Shown: positions 9,003 to 18,680, counted from the first letter of the stretch. The stretch is DNA of 64,000 nt from Bifidobacterium avesanii (GCF_009299475.1 NZ_WBSN01000001.1:274715-338714); one strand, 5' to 3'. Numbers and translations: made by a program. Notes: generated by a model not told the origin, from the sequence alone.

Positions 9003-9026
9003 ATTGTCCCAAGGTTTTCCGACAAT
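9003..9026. promoter_or_regulatory. Inverted repeat in the dedA/serB divergent gap
   Basis: ATTGTC at 9003-9008 and GACAAT at 9021-9026 form a 6-bp inverted repeat in the 37-base space between the two divergent start codons. The gap is too short for two complete promoters, so one or both must reach into a coding region. The repeat could be an operator or chance; low certainty. Confidence 0.25.
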
Positions 9027-9033
9027 CGTGGGC

Positions 9034-9711
9034 ATGTCCGACGAAACTTTGCAAGCTCTTGAAACTTCCGCCCCCACGCTGTCCCGCCCGGGGCTGCTGG
9101 TGATGGACGTGGACTCCACGCTCATCGACGAGGAGGTCATCGACGAGCTTGGCGCGGCGGCCGGCTGCGGCGGGAAGATCGCGCACGTGACCGAGCAGGC
9201 GATGCGCGGCGAACTGGACTTCCGCGAGGCCCTGCGCGCCCGAGTGGCGCTGCTGCGCGGCCTGCCGGTTTCGGTGTTCGACGAGGTGTACCGCCGCCTG
9301 CATTTCACCAACGGGGCGCTGGCGCTCATCGACGCGCTGCACGCGCACGGCTGGAAGGTGGGCGTGGTCTCCGGCGGCTTCCACGAGGTGGTGGACCGGC
9401 TGGTGGCCGACGCGCATATCGACCACGCGCTGGCGAACCGGCTCGGCGCGGCTGACGGCACGCTGACCGGCGAAGTGCTGGGCGAAATCGTCACCAAGGA
9501 TGTGAAGCTGGACGCGCTGCGCCGCTGGGCCGCCGAGGACGGCGTTCCCATGGACCAGACCGCGGCGGTGGGCGACGGCGCGAACGACATTCCCATGATT
9601 CTGGCCGCCGGGCTCGGCGTCGCCTTCTGCGCCAAGCCGAGGACCCGCGCCGCCGCGCCGCACGCGGTGGACGAGCGGGACCTTCGGAAGGTGCTGGACT
9701 TCCTGTCCTAG
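9034..9711 (+). CDS. serB: Phosphoserine phosphatase SerB
   Basis: A 225-residue HAD-superfamily enzyme that hydrolyses O-phosphoserine to serine, the last step of serine synthesis from 3-phosphoglycerate. The HAD motif I is MDVDSTLIDEE (Asp nucleophile and acid/base Asp). Motif II is VGVVSGGFHE and motif IV is AVGDGANDIPM. The catalytic domain is preceded only by about 20 residues, so the regulatory ACT domains found in some SerB proteins are absent. The start ATG 9034 has no convincing ribosome-binding site, like the divergent dedA gene next to it. It ends convergently towards the DUF5680 gene. Confidence 0.92.
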   Translation: MSDETLQALETSAPTLSRPGLLVMDVDSTLIDEEVIDELGAAAGCGGKIAHVTEQAMRGELDFREALRARVALLRGLPVSVFDEVYRRLHFTNGALALIDALHAHGWKVGVVSGGFHEVVDRLVADAHIDHALANRLGAADGTLTGEVLGEIVTKDVKLDALRRWAAEDGVPMDQTAAVGDGANDIPMILAAGLGVAFCAKPRTRAAAPHAVDERDLRKVLDFLS

Positions 9712-9779
9712 GTCCCGCCGGACCAACGCCGCCCGCGCCGCGTTCGGTTCATGCCGTCCGTTCGCGTTGGACTATGCCG

Positions 9780-10307
9780 CTACGCCGCCAGACGGATGCC
9801 CGCGTAGTCCAACGCGTACAGGCACTGTTCACCGGTCCCGTCCGCATCGCGCGTCAGGATGCGTTCGCGTCCGCGGAACGAGTTTGATTCCGGGACGTCA
9901 GGCTGCTCGTTGACGTAGACGAGACCATCTGCTTCGTGGCGCGCCGGACCGCGATACGGGTGCGATGCGTCGCACAGGCGCAGCGCCCGCCTCAGGAACG
10001 CGTAGACGCGCCGGGAATCGTCGAATCCCTTTCCCGGACGCTCCCCCGTGTCCGTCATGCCGCCGGCGTAGACCATCGACCACACCGGCGCACCGTCGAA
10101 CAAAACGGTCTCCTGACCGGCGAACCGACGCGAGCCGAAGTACACGTCACGGTACAGCCACGGGCCCTCGCGGTATTCCAACTGGCGCGAACCATCGAAC
10201 GCCGGAACCGTCTCGGCCGCGGCGCCCGCGTCCTCCGCGCCGTAGGTGGCACGCTTCGCCGCGAGCAGGAACGGAATCAGCCCGTCCGGTGGAAAATCAT
10301 CGATCAT
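9780..10307 (-). CDS. DUF5680 domain protein, function unknown
   Basis: A 175-residue soluble protein that matches the DUF5680 pattern: SRQLEYREGPWLYRDVYFGS, then FAGQETVLFDGAPVWSMVYAGGM and a long C-terminal half containing AFLRRALR. In other bacteria this domain can be fused to HTH regulators, but no DNA-binding domain is present here. It starts 16 bases after the fmt stop on the same strand, so it is probably transcribed with fmt. No catalytic residues can be named. No clear ribosome-binding site is seen before the ATG, which would fit coupling to fmt translation. Confidence 0.75.
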   Translation of the reverse strand: MIDDFPPDGLIPFLLAAKRATYGAEDAGAAAETVPAFDGSRQLEYREGPWLYRDVYFGSRRFAGQETVLFDGAPVWSMVYAGGMTDTGERPGKGFDDSRRVYAFLRRALRLCDASHPYRGPARHEADGLVYVNEQPDVPESNSFRGRERILTRDADGTGEQCLYALDYAGIRLAA

Positions 10308-10323
10308 GACGCTGCAGAAGGGC

Positions 10324-11301
10324 TCAGGCGAGACGCGCCTCGGCGGACAGACGGGCGCCGCGGGCCCAGTCGGCGGCGCGCATGGCCTTCTTGCCCTGCG
10401 CCTTGACCTGAAGGAGCTCCAGCGGATCGGTGGCGGTGCCGACCCACACGTTGCGCTTGCCGGCCCTCAGCTCGCCGGGCTTCAGGTCGGTGGGCGCGTG
10501 AGGCTGCTCCGACGGCACGACGGGACGGGCCTCGAGCACGTGCAGGGTGATCGGGTCGGCGCCTTCCGCCCCGCCTTCGGCGTACAGCTCGCACCATGCG
10601 CCGGGATTGGGCGTGCAGGCGCGGATCTGCCGGTCGGCGGCGAACACGGGCACGTCGAAGCGGATGTGCGCGTCCTCCACGCTGATCTTGGCGGCCACCT
10701 CGAAGGCGCCGGGCTGCTGTTCGACCGGCGCGATGCGGCCCTCCGCCATGGCCTCGAGCGCGGCGGCGAGCACGTGGGAGCCGTCCTCGGCCAGACGCAT
10801 GAGCAACTCGCCGCTGGTCTCGTGAGCGCCGATCTCCACGGTGGACTGCGCGAGGATGGGACCGGCGTCCATCTGGCGGGTGATGCGGAACACGGTCGCG
10901 CCGGTCAGCTCGTCGCCCGCCCAGATCGCGCGCTGCACGGGGGCGGCGCCGCGCCACTGGGGCAGCAGGGAGAAGTGCAGGTTGTACCAGCCGAGCGGCA
11001 GGGCGTCCAGCACGCGCTGCTTGAGGATCTTGCCGTAGGCGACCACGGCGGCGGCCTCGGCGCCGATGGCCTTGAGCTCGTCCACGAATTCGGGCGCGGC
11101 CGGGTCGGATTCGATGACCGGGATGCCCAGTTCGAGGGCCGTTTTCTTGACCGGGTTGGCGACCAGTCTGCGGCCGCGGCCGGTGGGCGCGTCGGGGCGG
11201 GTGAGCACGGCGACCACGTCGAAATGATCCTTGTCCGTGGCCAGCGTCTTCAGGGCGGGCACGGCGACTTCCGGGGAACCGGCGAACAGTAACTTCAGCA
11301 T
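10324..11301 (-). CDS. fmt: Methionyl-tRNA formyltransferase
   Basis: A 325-residue enzyme that formylates initiator Met-tRNA with 10-formyltetrahydrofolate, needed for efficient translation initiation. The N-terminus [17 protein letters not shown] is typical. The catalytic block is [20 protein letters not shown], with the Asn-His and the SLLP loop of formyltransferases, followed by [18 protein letters not shown]. The C-terminal OB-like tRNA-binding domain starts near residue 205. The start is fixed by family alignment; GGAGGA lies immediately before the ATG, closer than usual. Upstream, a 332-base gene-free stretch with a hexamer repeat separates it from the HAD gene. Confidence 0.95.
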   Translation of the reverse strand: MLKLLFAGSPEVAVPALKTLATDKDHFDVVAVLTRPDAPTGRGRRLVANPVKKTALELGIPVIESDPAAPEFVDELKAIGAEAAAVVAYGKILKQRVLDALPLGWYNLHFSLLPQWRGAAPVQRAIWAGDELTGATVFRITRQMDAGPILAQSTVEIGAHETSGELLMRLAEDGSHVLAAALEAMAEGRIAPVEQQPGAFEVAAKISVEDAHIRFDVPVFAADRQIRACTPNPGAWCELYAEGGAEGADPITLHVLEARPVVPSEQPHAPTDLKPGELRAGKRNVWVGTATDPLELLQVKAQGKKAMRAADWARGARLSAEARLA

Positions 11302-11633
11302 TCCTCCACTGTAACGCACGACGCGCGTGCCGCCGGGCCGTGACCATGACCGCGCCCGTGACAACGACCGTGACGCAGACCGCACGGCCAATGTCACGGC
11401 CCGCCGGAAACGTTGCAATCAGGCCATTTTGCCAACCGGTTCATTCCAGTAAGCCGGTCGATGTCACGGTCATCGTCACGGCCACGGCCAACGTCACGGT
11501 CGATGTCACGGTCAACGTCACACCACGGCGGCATGATCGCCGCCACGGCCGCGGTTGCGCCGCACGGACCTGACCATGCCAACGACGCGACCGGGACCGG
11601 GACGGCGGTGGCCCGCGACCCCGCTACTTGACG
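11302..11633. other. Gene-free spacer between the HAD gene and fmt
   Basis: No coding frame with family resemblance was found on either strand. The main content is a degenerate GTCACG/GTCAAC/GTCGAT hexamer array (strongest at 11457-11521, weaker at 11339-11400). A short reading frame on the minus strand through the array would encode an Asp/Arg/Val repeat, but it has no ribosome-binding site worth naming. Confidence 0.6.
11457..11521. repeat. Degenerate 6-bp tandem repeat (GTCACG/GTCGAT/GTCAAC)
   Basis: About ten consecutive hexamers alternate GTCACG with GTCATC, GCCACG, GCCAAC, GTCGAT and GTCAAC. Looser copies (GTGACC, GTGACA, GTGACG) occur on the other orientation at 11339-11375. The array lies upstream of the fmt start and downstream of the HAD gene, both on the minus strand. 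It could be a slippage-prone spacer or a protein-binding array. Confidence 0.75.
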
Positions 11634-12341
11634 CTACTTGACGGCGGGGATGTCCACGCCCGCGTCGATGAGCAGGGCGCGCAGCTTGTACGGGTCGGTG
11701 AACTTGACGCCGCGGATGCCTGCGGAGTTCGCGCCGACGATGTTCATGGCCTTGTCGTCCACGAAGACCGCGCCGGACGCCTCGATGCCGAACTCCTTCA
11801 GGGCATACTCGTAGATGTCGGTGTGCGGCTTGCGCAGGCCGATCGGGCCGGAGACCACCTTGCCGTCGAGCGAGTGCAGGATCGGGTAGCCCGCCCACGC
11901 AATCGGGAACAGTTCGGCGGACCAGTTGGACAGGCCCCACACGCCCACGCCGGCGGCCTTGAGGTCCTCGATGAGCTTGCGCGCGCCGGGCACCGCGCCG
12001 CCGAGGGAGTCGACGAAGTTCGCGTTGTAGTAGCGGATCATCTCGGCCGCGCGCTCGCCGCGGTTGACCAGCACCCAGTCCTCGGTCTCCTTGCAGGTGG
12101 CGCCGCCATCCATGAGGTCGGACGCCGAGTAGAGGCCGGAGTTCGCGTCGTCGAGGAACCAGTCGATGCTGTCCCGCCCGTAGCGGCCGACCATGGTGTT
12201 CGCCGGATCCCAGTAGACGAGCACGTTGCCGAAGTCGAAGATCACATTGGTGATGGGCTTGCCCGCGGCGCCGGCCGCGTTGCCCTCCGCCACGAGCACG
12301 TCGGATTCCATCTGGGGCTCTCCCGGCCATCCCTTTGCCAT
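11634..12341 (-). CDS. HAD superfamily hydrolase (IA/YihX-like)
   Basis: A 235-residue haloacid-dehalogenase-fold phosphatase. After about 25 variable residues comes motif I, VIFDFGNVLVYWDP. A helical cap follows, then motif II (VWGLSNWSAE), the lysine motif (GLRKPHTDIYEYAL) and motif IV (AVFVDDKAMNIVGA). This pattern is that of small sugar-phosphate phosphatases such as YihX. The start ATG 12341 has AAAGGAG 7 bases upstream; an in-frame start 75 bases earlier is less likely. It follows priA by 123 bases on the same strand. The substrate cannot be told. Confidence 0.85.
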   Translation of the reverse strand: MAKGWPGEPQMESDVLVAEGNAAGAAGKPITNVIFDFGNVLVYWDPANTMVGRYGRDSIDWFLDDANSGLYSASDLMDGGATCKETEDWVLVNRGERAAEMIRYYNANFVDSLGGAVPGARKLIEDLKAAGVGVWGLSNWSAELFPIAWAGYPILHSLDGKVVSGPIGLRKPHTDIYEYALKEFGIEASGAVFVDDKAMNIVGANSAGIRGVKFTDPYKLRALLIDAGVDIPAVK

Positions 12342-12464
12342 TGTCGGCTCCTTTCCCGCCGTCGAATGCGTTGCGCTTCCATCGAACCACGGCTGCGCGA
12401 CGAGTCCGCGGCTCACGAGATTCGGGCCATCTCATCTTGTGAACCGGAAAACCCGGCGACCCCG

Positions 12465-14723
12465 TCAGATAAGGTCCTTCGGGTCGAGCTGGAAGCGCAG
12501 CTCGCCGGGCGTGCGCGTGGCCACGTGCTTCGCCACGGCCGACCGGAGCCGCAGGGCCAGTTCCGCACGACGCTCCGGCGCCACGCGCACCACGGCCTTG
12601 ACGCGGTCGGCGGTTTCCTCGAGTTCGCGCGCGTTGATGGTGACCGGCTGGGGAATCGGCACCGGCCCCAGCACGGCTGGCTGCTCGGCCTCCGAACCGC
12701 CAAAGCCGTCGGAACCGTCCGTCCCCGGCACGCGCACCATGCCCCATTCGCCGTCGAGCAGCACGCCGATGCGCCCGAGCGCCCACATGACCGCGTCACG
12801 CCGTCCCCACACGCATGCGGCGGCGACCGCCGGCGGCAGACCGGCCTCCCGCCGTTCCCCGACCTCCCGCGCGGCGAGCAGCGGCGCGTTCCAGCCGGTC
12901 AGCGCGTCGGCCAGCACGGGATCGGTCTCCCCCAGCAGCAAAGCCTGACCGCCGGCGGTCCGCGGCCGGCACAGCGCGACGGCTCGCATCCACGCGGTCA
13001 ACGTGTCGGTGCGGGCGTCCACGCCAAGCGCGTACAGGCTGGTCCACGCGTCCAGTATGGCGACGGCCTGATAGCCGACCTGCATGCCGTCCCCGGCGCG
13101 GCGCACGCGTGGTTCGGCGCCGGGCGTGGCGATCACCAGGGCCGGACGGTCCCCGATCTCCTCGATGACGCCGCGCGGCTGCTTCGGCGAGGAGACGACG
13201 ATCGGCACGTTGCGGAACAGCCCCTGCAGCTCCGCCGCGGTGCCGGCCGCGCCCACGCGCACCACGCGCATGCGCTCATTGCCGCACTCCGGGCACTTCC
13301 ACGCCACGGCGGCGGCCCCGCACCAACGGCAGTGGGGCGCTCCCCCGGCCCGGCCGATCTCCAGCGGCCCGGTGCAGCGCGGGCAACGGGCCTGACGATG
13401 GCATTTGGCGCAGCTCAGCGTCTCGCTCACGCCGTCGGCCGGGATGGACAGCAGCACGGGACCCGTCTGCAACGCCTTGGCGAGCACGCGCACGGCGGTG
13501 TGGGGCACGCGCGCGCCGGCGGTGGTGTCGCCGATCTGCGTCAGCGATTCGCGGTTGAGCCAGCGGATCCACGGCGAGCTTTCCTTGGTGACGGCGGGCA
13601 GCGCGTGGACCTTGAGCGCGTCGGAGGCCTCGCTGATCGGGCTGCGGGCGTGGCCCAGCGCCATGAAGGCGCCGCCGTGGTTCCGCGCGCGCAGGCGCAG
13701 CACGCCGCGGGCCTGCGCGTAGGGCATGAAGCCGTCCGCGTTCTGGTAGGACACGTCGTCCACGATGGCGAACAGCGCGGCTCCGGAGACCGGCGCGTAC
13801 ATGGCGGCGCGGGTGCCGAGCACGCAGCGCACCTGCCCGGTGGCGATGGCGAGGTACGCGCGGTACCGCTCCTGCGGGGGCAGCGCGGCGCCCAGGGTGA
13901 CGAAATCGCCCTTCCATCCCCCGTGCCGCGCCTCTGCGGGGGCGAACCGGCGGAGTCCGGCCGCGGCCAGCACTTCGGCGAGGTCCTCCACGTGGCGCAT
14001 GTCCGGAAGCACGACCACGGCCGCCTTGCCGGCGGTCTGCGCGACGGCGATCGCCCACGCCGCGTCACGCGCCCATACGAGCGGCCCGGGCAGGCAGTCC
14101 GCCACCGTTTCGGAGAAGCCGCGCCCCTCGATCGCGCCGCGCCATGCGGCGGATTGGTCGTATGATGCGGAGACGCGCGCGCCTTCGCGTTCGGCGAGCC
14201 GCGCCCAGCGTTCCATGAGACGGCCGTCCGCGGCGCCGGCGAACCCGTCGGAGCGTCCGGCGAACGCCTGTTCGTCCTCCACGTACGCCACGCGGGGCGG
14301 CACTGCGACGCGCAGGATGTTCGCGCGGGTGCCGCCGTACCAGTCGGCGATCGCGGCCACGTCGCGGCGCATCTCGTCGCCCACCACCACGACGGGGCTG
14401 AGCACGCGTTCGATGTAGCGCAGGGTCGACCGGGGCGCGGTGGCGGCGTCGAGGCCGACGCGGTTCCAGATCACGCCGTTGAGCCGCTGGCCGCCGAAGC
14501 GCACGCGCACCTGCACGCCGGGCTGCGCGGACTCGTCGTCCCTGTCCTGGATCAGATAGTCGAAGGTGCGCCCCAGATGGGTGGCCTGCACGTCGAGCAC
14601 CACCTGCGCGACTGGGTTTTCCGGCGCGGGGCGGCGCTCCGCCGGCGCACGGCGACGCCGCTTGCGCGGGGCGAGCCCGTCAAGCGCGAGCTGTTCGGCG
14701 TCCTGGGAGGTCATACCGGCCAT
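12465..14723 (-). CDS. priA: Primosomal protein N' PriA, probably without helicase activity
   Basis: A 752-residue PriA that loads the replisome at stalled forks. The N-terminal DNA-binding domain (VAQVVLDVQATHLGRTFDYLI) and the zinc-binding cluster (CAKCHRQARCPRC ... HCRWCG ... KCPECG, eight cysteines) are well kept. The helicase parts are altered. Where helicases have DEEH this protein has IVDDVSYQ, and no Walker A GxGKT sequence is visible in the ATPase region. Actinobacterial PriA proteins are known to share this loss, so the protein probably acts structurally. Start at 14723 or at an in-frame ATG at 14714. A terminator separates it from metK. Confidence 0.9.
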   Translation of the reverse strand: MAGMTSQDAEQLALDGLAPRKRRRRAPAERRPAPENPVAQVVLDVQATHLGRTFDYLIQDRDDESAQPGVQVRVRFGGQRLNGVIWNRVGLDAATAPRSTLRYIERVLSPVVVVGDEMRRDVAAIADWYGGTRANILRVAVPPRVAYVEDEQAFAGRSDGFAGAADGRLMERWARLAEREGARVSASYDQSAAWRGAIEGRGFSETVADCLPGPLVWARDAAWAIAVAQTAGKAAVVVLPDMRHVEDLAEVLAAAGLRRFAPAEARHGGWKGDFVTLGAALPPQERYRAYLAIATGQVRCVLGTRAAMYAPVSGAALFAIVDDVSYQNADGFMPYAQARGVLRLRARNHGGAFMALGHARSPISEASDALKVHALPAVTKESSPWIRWLNRESLTQIGDTTAGARVPHTAVRVLAKALQTGPVLLSIPADGVSETLSCAKCHRQARCPRCTGPLEIGRAGGAPHCRWCGAAAVAWKCPECGNERMRVVRVGAAGTAAELQGLFRNVPIVVSSPKQPRGVIEEIGDRPALVIATPGAEPRVRRAGDGMQVGYQAVAILDAWTSLYALGVDARTDTLTAWMRAVALCRPRTAGGQALLLGETDPVLADALTGWNAPLLAAREVGERREAGLPPAVAAACVWGRRDAVMWALGRIGVLLDGEWGMVRVPGTDGSDGFGGSEAEQPAVLGPVPIPQPVTINARELEETADRVKAVVRVAPERRAELALRLRSAVAKHVATRTPGELRFQLDPKDLI

Positions 14724-14731
14724 AGTAGCGC

Positions 14732-14775
14732 CGAAGGGCCCTGAACCGGCGGATTTGCCGGTTCGGGACCCTTCG
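14732..14775 (-). terminator. Hairpin terminator between metK and priA
   Basis: A 19-bp stem with two G-U pairs (CGAAGGGCCCTGAACCGGC, 14732-14750, against 14757-14775) and a six-base loop. It lies after the metK stop and just before the priA start. No T-run follows on the minus strand. Confidence 0.75.
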
Positions 14776-14813
14776 TTCGGAACAGCGCGGGCAATGCGCG
14801 GGACGGCGAGCCG

Positions 14814-16037
14814 TCACAGGGACGCGATGGCCGCCTTGAGCTCGTCGACCTTGTCGGTGCGCTCCCACGTGAAGTCGGCGTCGTCGCGGCCGAAGTGGCC
14901 GTAGGCGGCGGTCTTCTTGTAGATCGGGCGCTTGAGGTCGAGCTCGTCGATGATGGCGGCGGGGCGCAGGTCGAACACCTTGCGCACGGCGGCGGCGATC
15001 TGCGCGCGCGTCACGCCGTTCTCCTCGGTGCCGAAGGTCTCCACGTTGACGCTCACCGGGTCCGCGACGCCGATCGCGTAGGCCACCTGCACCTCGACCT
15101 TGTGCGCGAGGCCGGCGGCCACGATGTTCTTGGCCACCCAGCGGGTCGCGTAGGCGGCGGAGCGGTCCACCTTGCTCGGGTCCTTGCCGGAGAACGCGCC
15201 GCCGCCGTGGTGGGCGGCGCCGCCGTAGGTGTCGACGATGATCTTGCGGCCCGTGAGGCCGGCGTCCGCGGCGGGGCCGCCGAGGATGAACGAGCCGGTG
15301 GGGTTGACGAGCTGGCGGTAGTCGTCGTGCTTCACGCCGTCGCCGAGCTCCTCGTCCAGCACCGGGTCGATGACGTGCTCCTTGAGCTGCGCGGCGAGCC
15401 AGTCGTGCGTGGCCTCGGGGTCGTGCTGCGTGGAGATGAGGACGGTGTCGACGCGCAGCGGGCGGTTGTTCTCGTCATACTCGATGGTGACTTGGGTCTT
15501 GCCGTCCGGGCGCAGGTGCGGCACGATGCCCTGCTTGCGCACCTGGGTCAGGCGGTAGGCGAGCTTGTGGGCCAGATGGATGGGCAGCGGCATGAGGGCC
15601 TTGGTCTCGTCGGTGGCGTAGCCGAACATGACGCCCTGGTCGCCGGCGCCCTGCGCCTCGTAGCGCTCCTCGCGCGTGGCCTTGGACTCCTCGGCGGCGT
15701 CGAGGCGGGCGACGCCCTGGTTGATCTCGGCGCTCTGGCCGGTGATGGCCACCATCACGCCGCAGGAGTCGGCGTCGAGGCCGACCTGGGAGCTCGTGTA
15801 GCCGATCTCGTGGAGGACCTCGCGCACCTTGGACTGCACGTCGCAGTAGCCGGTGGAGGTCACCTCGCCGAACACCAGGAACACGCCGGTAGCGGCGGAC
15901 GTCTCGACGGCGACGTGAGACTGCGGGTCCTGGGCCAGCAGGTCGTCGAGAATGGAATCGGAAATCAGATCGCAGACCTTGTCCGGATGCCCCTCGGTTA
16001 CGGACTCGGCGCTGATGAGCTTGCGTTCTTCGGTCAT
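14814..16037 (-). CDS. metK: S-adenosylmethionine synthase
   Basis: A 407-residue enzyme making S-adenosylmethionine from methionine and ATP. The hallmarks are all present: [17 protein letters not shown] at the N-terminus, [17 protein letters not shown], the loop [16 protein letters not shown], and the phosphate-binding [19 protein letters not shown]. The length is normal for the family. The gene lies downstream of rpoZ on the same strand, but a strong terminator stands between them, so it likely has its own promoter in the 100 bases upstream. I saw no SAM riboswitch fold in that leader. Confidence 0.97.
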   Translation of the reverse strand: MTEERKLISAESVTEGHPDKVCDLISDSILDDLLAQDPQSHVAVETSAATGVFLVFGEVTSTGYCDVQSKVREVLHEIGYTSSQVGLDADSCGVMVAITGQSAEINQGVARLDAAEESKATREERYEAQGAGDQGVMFGYATDETKALMPLPIHLAHKLAYRLTQVRKQGIVPHLRPDGKTQVTIEYDENNRPLRVDTVLISTQHDPEATHDWLAAQLKEHVIDPVLDEELGDGVKHDDYRQLVNPTGSFILGGPAADAGLTGRKIIVDTYGGAAHHGGGAFSGKDPSKVDRSAAYATRWVAKNIVAAGLAHKVEVQVAYAIGVADPVSVNVETFGTEENGVTRAQIAAAVRKVFDLRPAAIIDELDLKRPIYKKTAAYGHFGRDDADFTWERTDKVDELKAAIASL

Positions 16038-16137
16038 ATCATCCCTCTTTCGGACTTATCGCCCCGCGTCCGGATGGCTCCCGCGCGAGGCACAATGATA
16101 CGGTTTGTTGAATTGTGGACCGGTTGCGGCCGGCTAC

Positions 16138-16194
16138 AAAAAGGGCCCGTGCCAGACCGCCGCCGATGATGGCGGATGCGGCCGGCGCGAGCCC
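16138..16194 (-). terminator. Strong intrinsic terminator of rpoZ
   Basis: On the minus strand GGGCTCGCGCCGG (16182-16194) pairs with CTGGCACGGGCCC (16143-16155) with wobbles. A nested CCGCC/GGCGG stem lies inside, and the run TTTTT (16142-16138) follows directly. This is the best-formed Rho-independent terminator in the first third of the window. Confidence 0.85.
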
Positions 16195-16285
16195 GCAAAG
16201 CGTTACGTTCGCAACCGATGTTCAGTTGTAGTCGAGACTCCGGGCAACGGCAAGCGTGTCGCGGAAATCGGCGGGATCGGCGGGA

Positions 16286-16570
16286 TCAGTTGCCTTCGCT
16301 CAGGTCGTCCTCGCCGAGCGTCTCCTCCAGCAGGCCGTCGTTGATCTCGCGGAACGCGATGGACAGCGGCTTCTCCTGGTTCTGGTACTCGACCAGCGGG
16401 CCGACGTTCTGCAGCAGGCCCTCGTTGAGCTGGGTGAAGTAGGAGTTGATCTGACGGGCGCGCTTGGCCGCGAAGATGGCGAGCGCGTACTTGGAGTCGG
16501 CGTGCTCCATGAGGTCGTCGATGGGCGGGTTAGCGAGTCCGCTCGGGGTGGGTTCGGTGCCAAAAGCCAT
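16286..16570 (-). CDS. rpoZ: DNA-directed RNA polymerase omega subunit
   Basis: A 94-residue omega subunit that helps assemble RNA polymerase by binding beta'. The conserved core is [31 protein letters not shown], followed by actinobacterial [18 protein letters not shown]. The acidic C-terminal tail ([12 protein letters not shown]) is short. The start ATG has GAGGAG 9 bases upstream. It is divergent from ilvD, with 185 bases between the starts. Confidence 0.95.
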   Translation of the reverse strand: MAFGTEPTPSGLANPPIDDLMEHADSKYALAIFAAKRARQINSYFTQLNEGLLQNVGPLVEYQNQEKPLSIAFREINDGLLEETLGEDDLSEGN

Positions 16571-16714
16571 GGATTGGTCTCCTCAGATGACTGGTTGAAG
16601 TCTTCAATCTTTTACACAGTAGCCGTCCCCCCGGACCGTGGAATTCTCCGGCTCGTCAGCCTTCCGACGAAAACCGCGCAAGGTAACATCCACGTGAATT
16701 CCACATTGTGACTC

Positions 16715-16742
16715 TTGACAAAACGCCTGTCCCTTGCAAGGG
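16715..16742 (+). promoter_or_regulatory. Possible ilvD promoter with palindrome
   Basis: TTGACA at 16715-16720 is a good -35 candidate before ilvD. Ten bases further on is a perfect 12-bp palindrome CCCTTGCAAGGG (16731-16742), ending 13 bases before the ATG. No convincing -10 box lies at the normal spacing. The palindrome may be an operator or a small translation-blocking hairpin. Confidence 0.35.
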
Positions 16743-16755
16743 CTTGAATAGAGCC

Positions 16756-18621
16756 ATGACTGAAATGCGATCTGCAAAACTCATGTCCGGCCGCGTCTTC
16801 GCAGGCGCGCGCGCCCTCTACCGTGCCGCCGGCGTCAGCGGCGACGACATGGGCAGGAAGCCCATCATCGCCATCGCGAACTCCTTCGACGAGTTCCTTC
16901 CCGGCCACGTCCACCTCAACAAGGTCGGCCGCATCGTCTCCGAGGCCATCAAGGAGGCCGGCGGCATCCCCCGCGAGTTCAACACCATGGCCGTCGACGA
17001 CGGCATCGCCATGGGCCACACCGGCATGCTGTACTCGCTGCCGAGCCGCGACATCATCGCCGACACCGTCGAATATCAGGTGAACGCGCACTGCGCCGAC
17101 GCGCTGATCTGCATCCCGAACTGCGACAAGGTCGTCCCCGGCATGCTCATGGCCGCGCTGCGCCTCAACATCCCGACCGTGTTCGTCTCCGGCGGCCCGA
17201 TGGAGGCCGGCACCACCGTGCTGGCCGACGGCACCGTGAAGAAGAACACCGACCTCATCTCCGTGATGTACGCCTCCGCGGACGACAACATCTCCGACGA
17301 GGACCTGCTCAACTACGAGAAGACCGTGTGCCCGACCTGCGGCTCCTGCGCCGGCATGTTCACCGCCAACTCGATGAACTGCCTCACGGAGGCCATCGGC
17401 TTGGCCCTGCCCGGCAACGGCACGATCCTCGCCTCGCACTCCTACCGCAAGGACCTGTTCAAGCGCGCCGCGAAGCAGGTCGTGGACATCGCCAACCGCT
17501 ACTACCGCGACGACGACGATTCCGTGCTGCCGCGCTCCATCGCCACCAAGCACGCGTTCGAGAACGCCATGACCATGGACGTGGCCATGGGCGGCTCCAC
17601 CAACACCGTGCTGCACATCCTCGCCATGGCCCAGAGCGCGGACGTGGACTTCACGCTGGACGACATCGAGCGCATCAGCCACACCGTGCCGTGCATCTGC
17701 AAGGCGTCCCCGTCCGGCAAGTGGGAGATCTCCGACGTGCACCGCGCCGGCGGCATCACCGGCATCCTCGGCGAGCTGGACCGCGCGGGCAAGCTGCACC
17801 GCGACGTGCACTCCATCGACTTCCCGAGCCTCGAGGCCAAGCTGGACGCCTACGACATCATGCGCCCGACCTGTACCGAGGAGGCCAAGCAGATGTACAA
17901 GGCCGCCCCGGGCCACATCATCTCCCCCGACCCGTGGACGCACACCACGCTGTTTGACTCGCTCGACACCGACCGCGTCAACGGCGCCATCCACGACATC
18001 GACCACCCGGAGATCCACGAGGGCGGTCTGGCCGTGCTGCGCGGCAACCTCGCCCCCGACGGCTGCGTGGTGAAGACCGCCGGCGTGCCGCAGGAGATCT
18101 GGAAGTTCCGCGGACCGGCACTGGTCGTCGAATCGCAGGAGGACGCCATCAAGGTCATCCTCGACGATACCCTGAAGCCGGGCATGGCCCTGGTGATCCG
18201 CTATGAAGGTCCGAAGGGAGGCCCGGGCATGCAGGAGATGCTGTACCCGACCTCCTTCGTCAAGGGCAAGGGCATCGGCAAGCAGGTGGCCATGCTCACC
18301 GACGGCCGCTACTCCGGCGGCTCCTCCGGTCTGGCCATCGGCCACATCGCCCCCGAGGCGGCGAACAAGGGCCCGATCGCCCTGATCAAGAACGGCGACA
18401 TCATCGACATCGACATCGAGAACCGCTCGGTGAACGTGGAGCTGACCGACGAGCAGCTCGCCCAGCGCCGCGCAGAGCTCGAAGCCGGCGACGGCTACGT
18501 GGCCCACCGCGACCGCAAGGTGTCCCAGGCCCTCAAGGCCTACGCCGCCTTCGCCCGCTCCGCCGACAAGGGCGCCACCCGCGACCCGGAGCTCATCAAC
18601 AAGCTCTCCGGCCTCGCCTGA
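16756..18621 (+). CDS. ilvD: Dihydroxy-acid dehydratase
   Basis: A 621-residue Fe-S enzyme that dehydrates 2,3-dihydroxy-isovalerate and -methylvalerate to the keto acids of valine and isoleucine; the pathway also feeds leucine and CoA. Cluster cysteines are in [15 protein letters not shown] and [39 protein letters not shown] is the C-terminal signature. I chose ATG 16756 because family members begin near here ([10 protein letters not shown] follows) and an upstream GTG frame at 16708 runs through the promoter region. There is no strong Shine-Dalgarno sequence. The gene is single, with a terminator behind it. Confidence 0.96.
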   Translation: MTEMRSAKLMSGRVFAGARALYRAAGVSGDDMGRKPIIAIANSFDEFLPGHVHLNKVGRIVSEAIKEAGGIPREFNTMAVDDGIAMGHTGMLYSLPSRDIIADTVEYQVNAHCADALICIPNCDKVVPGMLMAALRLNIPTVFVSGGPMEAGTTVLADGTVKKNTDLISVMYASADDNISDEDLLNYEKTVCPTCGSCAGMFTANSMNCLTEAIGLALPGNGTILASHSYRKDLFKRAAKQVVDIANRYYRDDDDSVLPRSIATKHAFENAMTMDVAMGGSTNTVLHILAMAQSADVDFTLDDIERISHTVPCICKASPSGKWEISDVHRAGGITGILGELDRAGKLHRDVHSIDFPSLEAKLDAYDIMRPTCTEEAKQMYKAAPGHIISPDPWTHTTLFDSLDTDRVNGAIHDIDHPEIHEGGLAVLRGNLAPDGCVVKTAGVPQEIWKFRGPALVVESQEDAIKVILDDTLKPGMALVIRYEGPKGGPGMQEMLYPTSFVKGKGIGKQVAMLTDGRYSGGSSGLAIGHIAPEAANKGPIALIKNGDIIDIDIENRSVNVELTDEQLAQRRAELEAGDGYVAHRDRKVSQALKAYAAFARSADKGATRDPELINKLSGLA

Positions 18622-18641
18622 TGGTCTTCTGACCAGACACG

Positions 18642-18680
18642 CGAAGGGGCGGAATCGCACATTGCGGTTCCGCCCCTTCG
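18642..18680 (+). terminator. Intrinsic terminator after ilvD
   Basis: CGAAGGGGCGGAATCGC (18642-18658) pairs with 18664-18680 with one wobble around a five-base loop, followed by TTATAT. It ends the ilvD transcript and faces the amidohydrolase remnant. Confidence 0.82.

Noticed and set aside
11394..11582. Short minus-strand frame through the hexamer array coding Asp/Arg/Val repeats
   Set aside because: Repeat-driven composition, no convincing ribosome-binding site and no family resemblance.
16040..16140. Possible SAM riboswitch before metK
   Set aside because: I could not build any known SAM aptamer fold from the leader; the main structure there is the rpoZ terminator.
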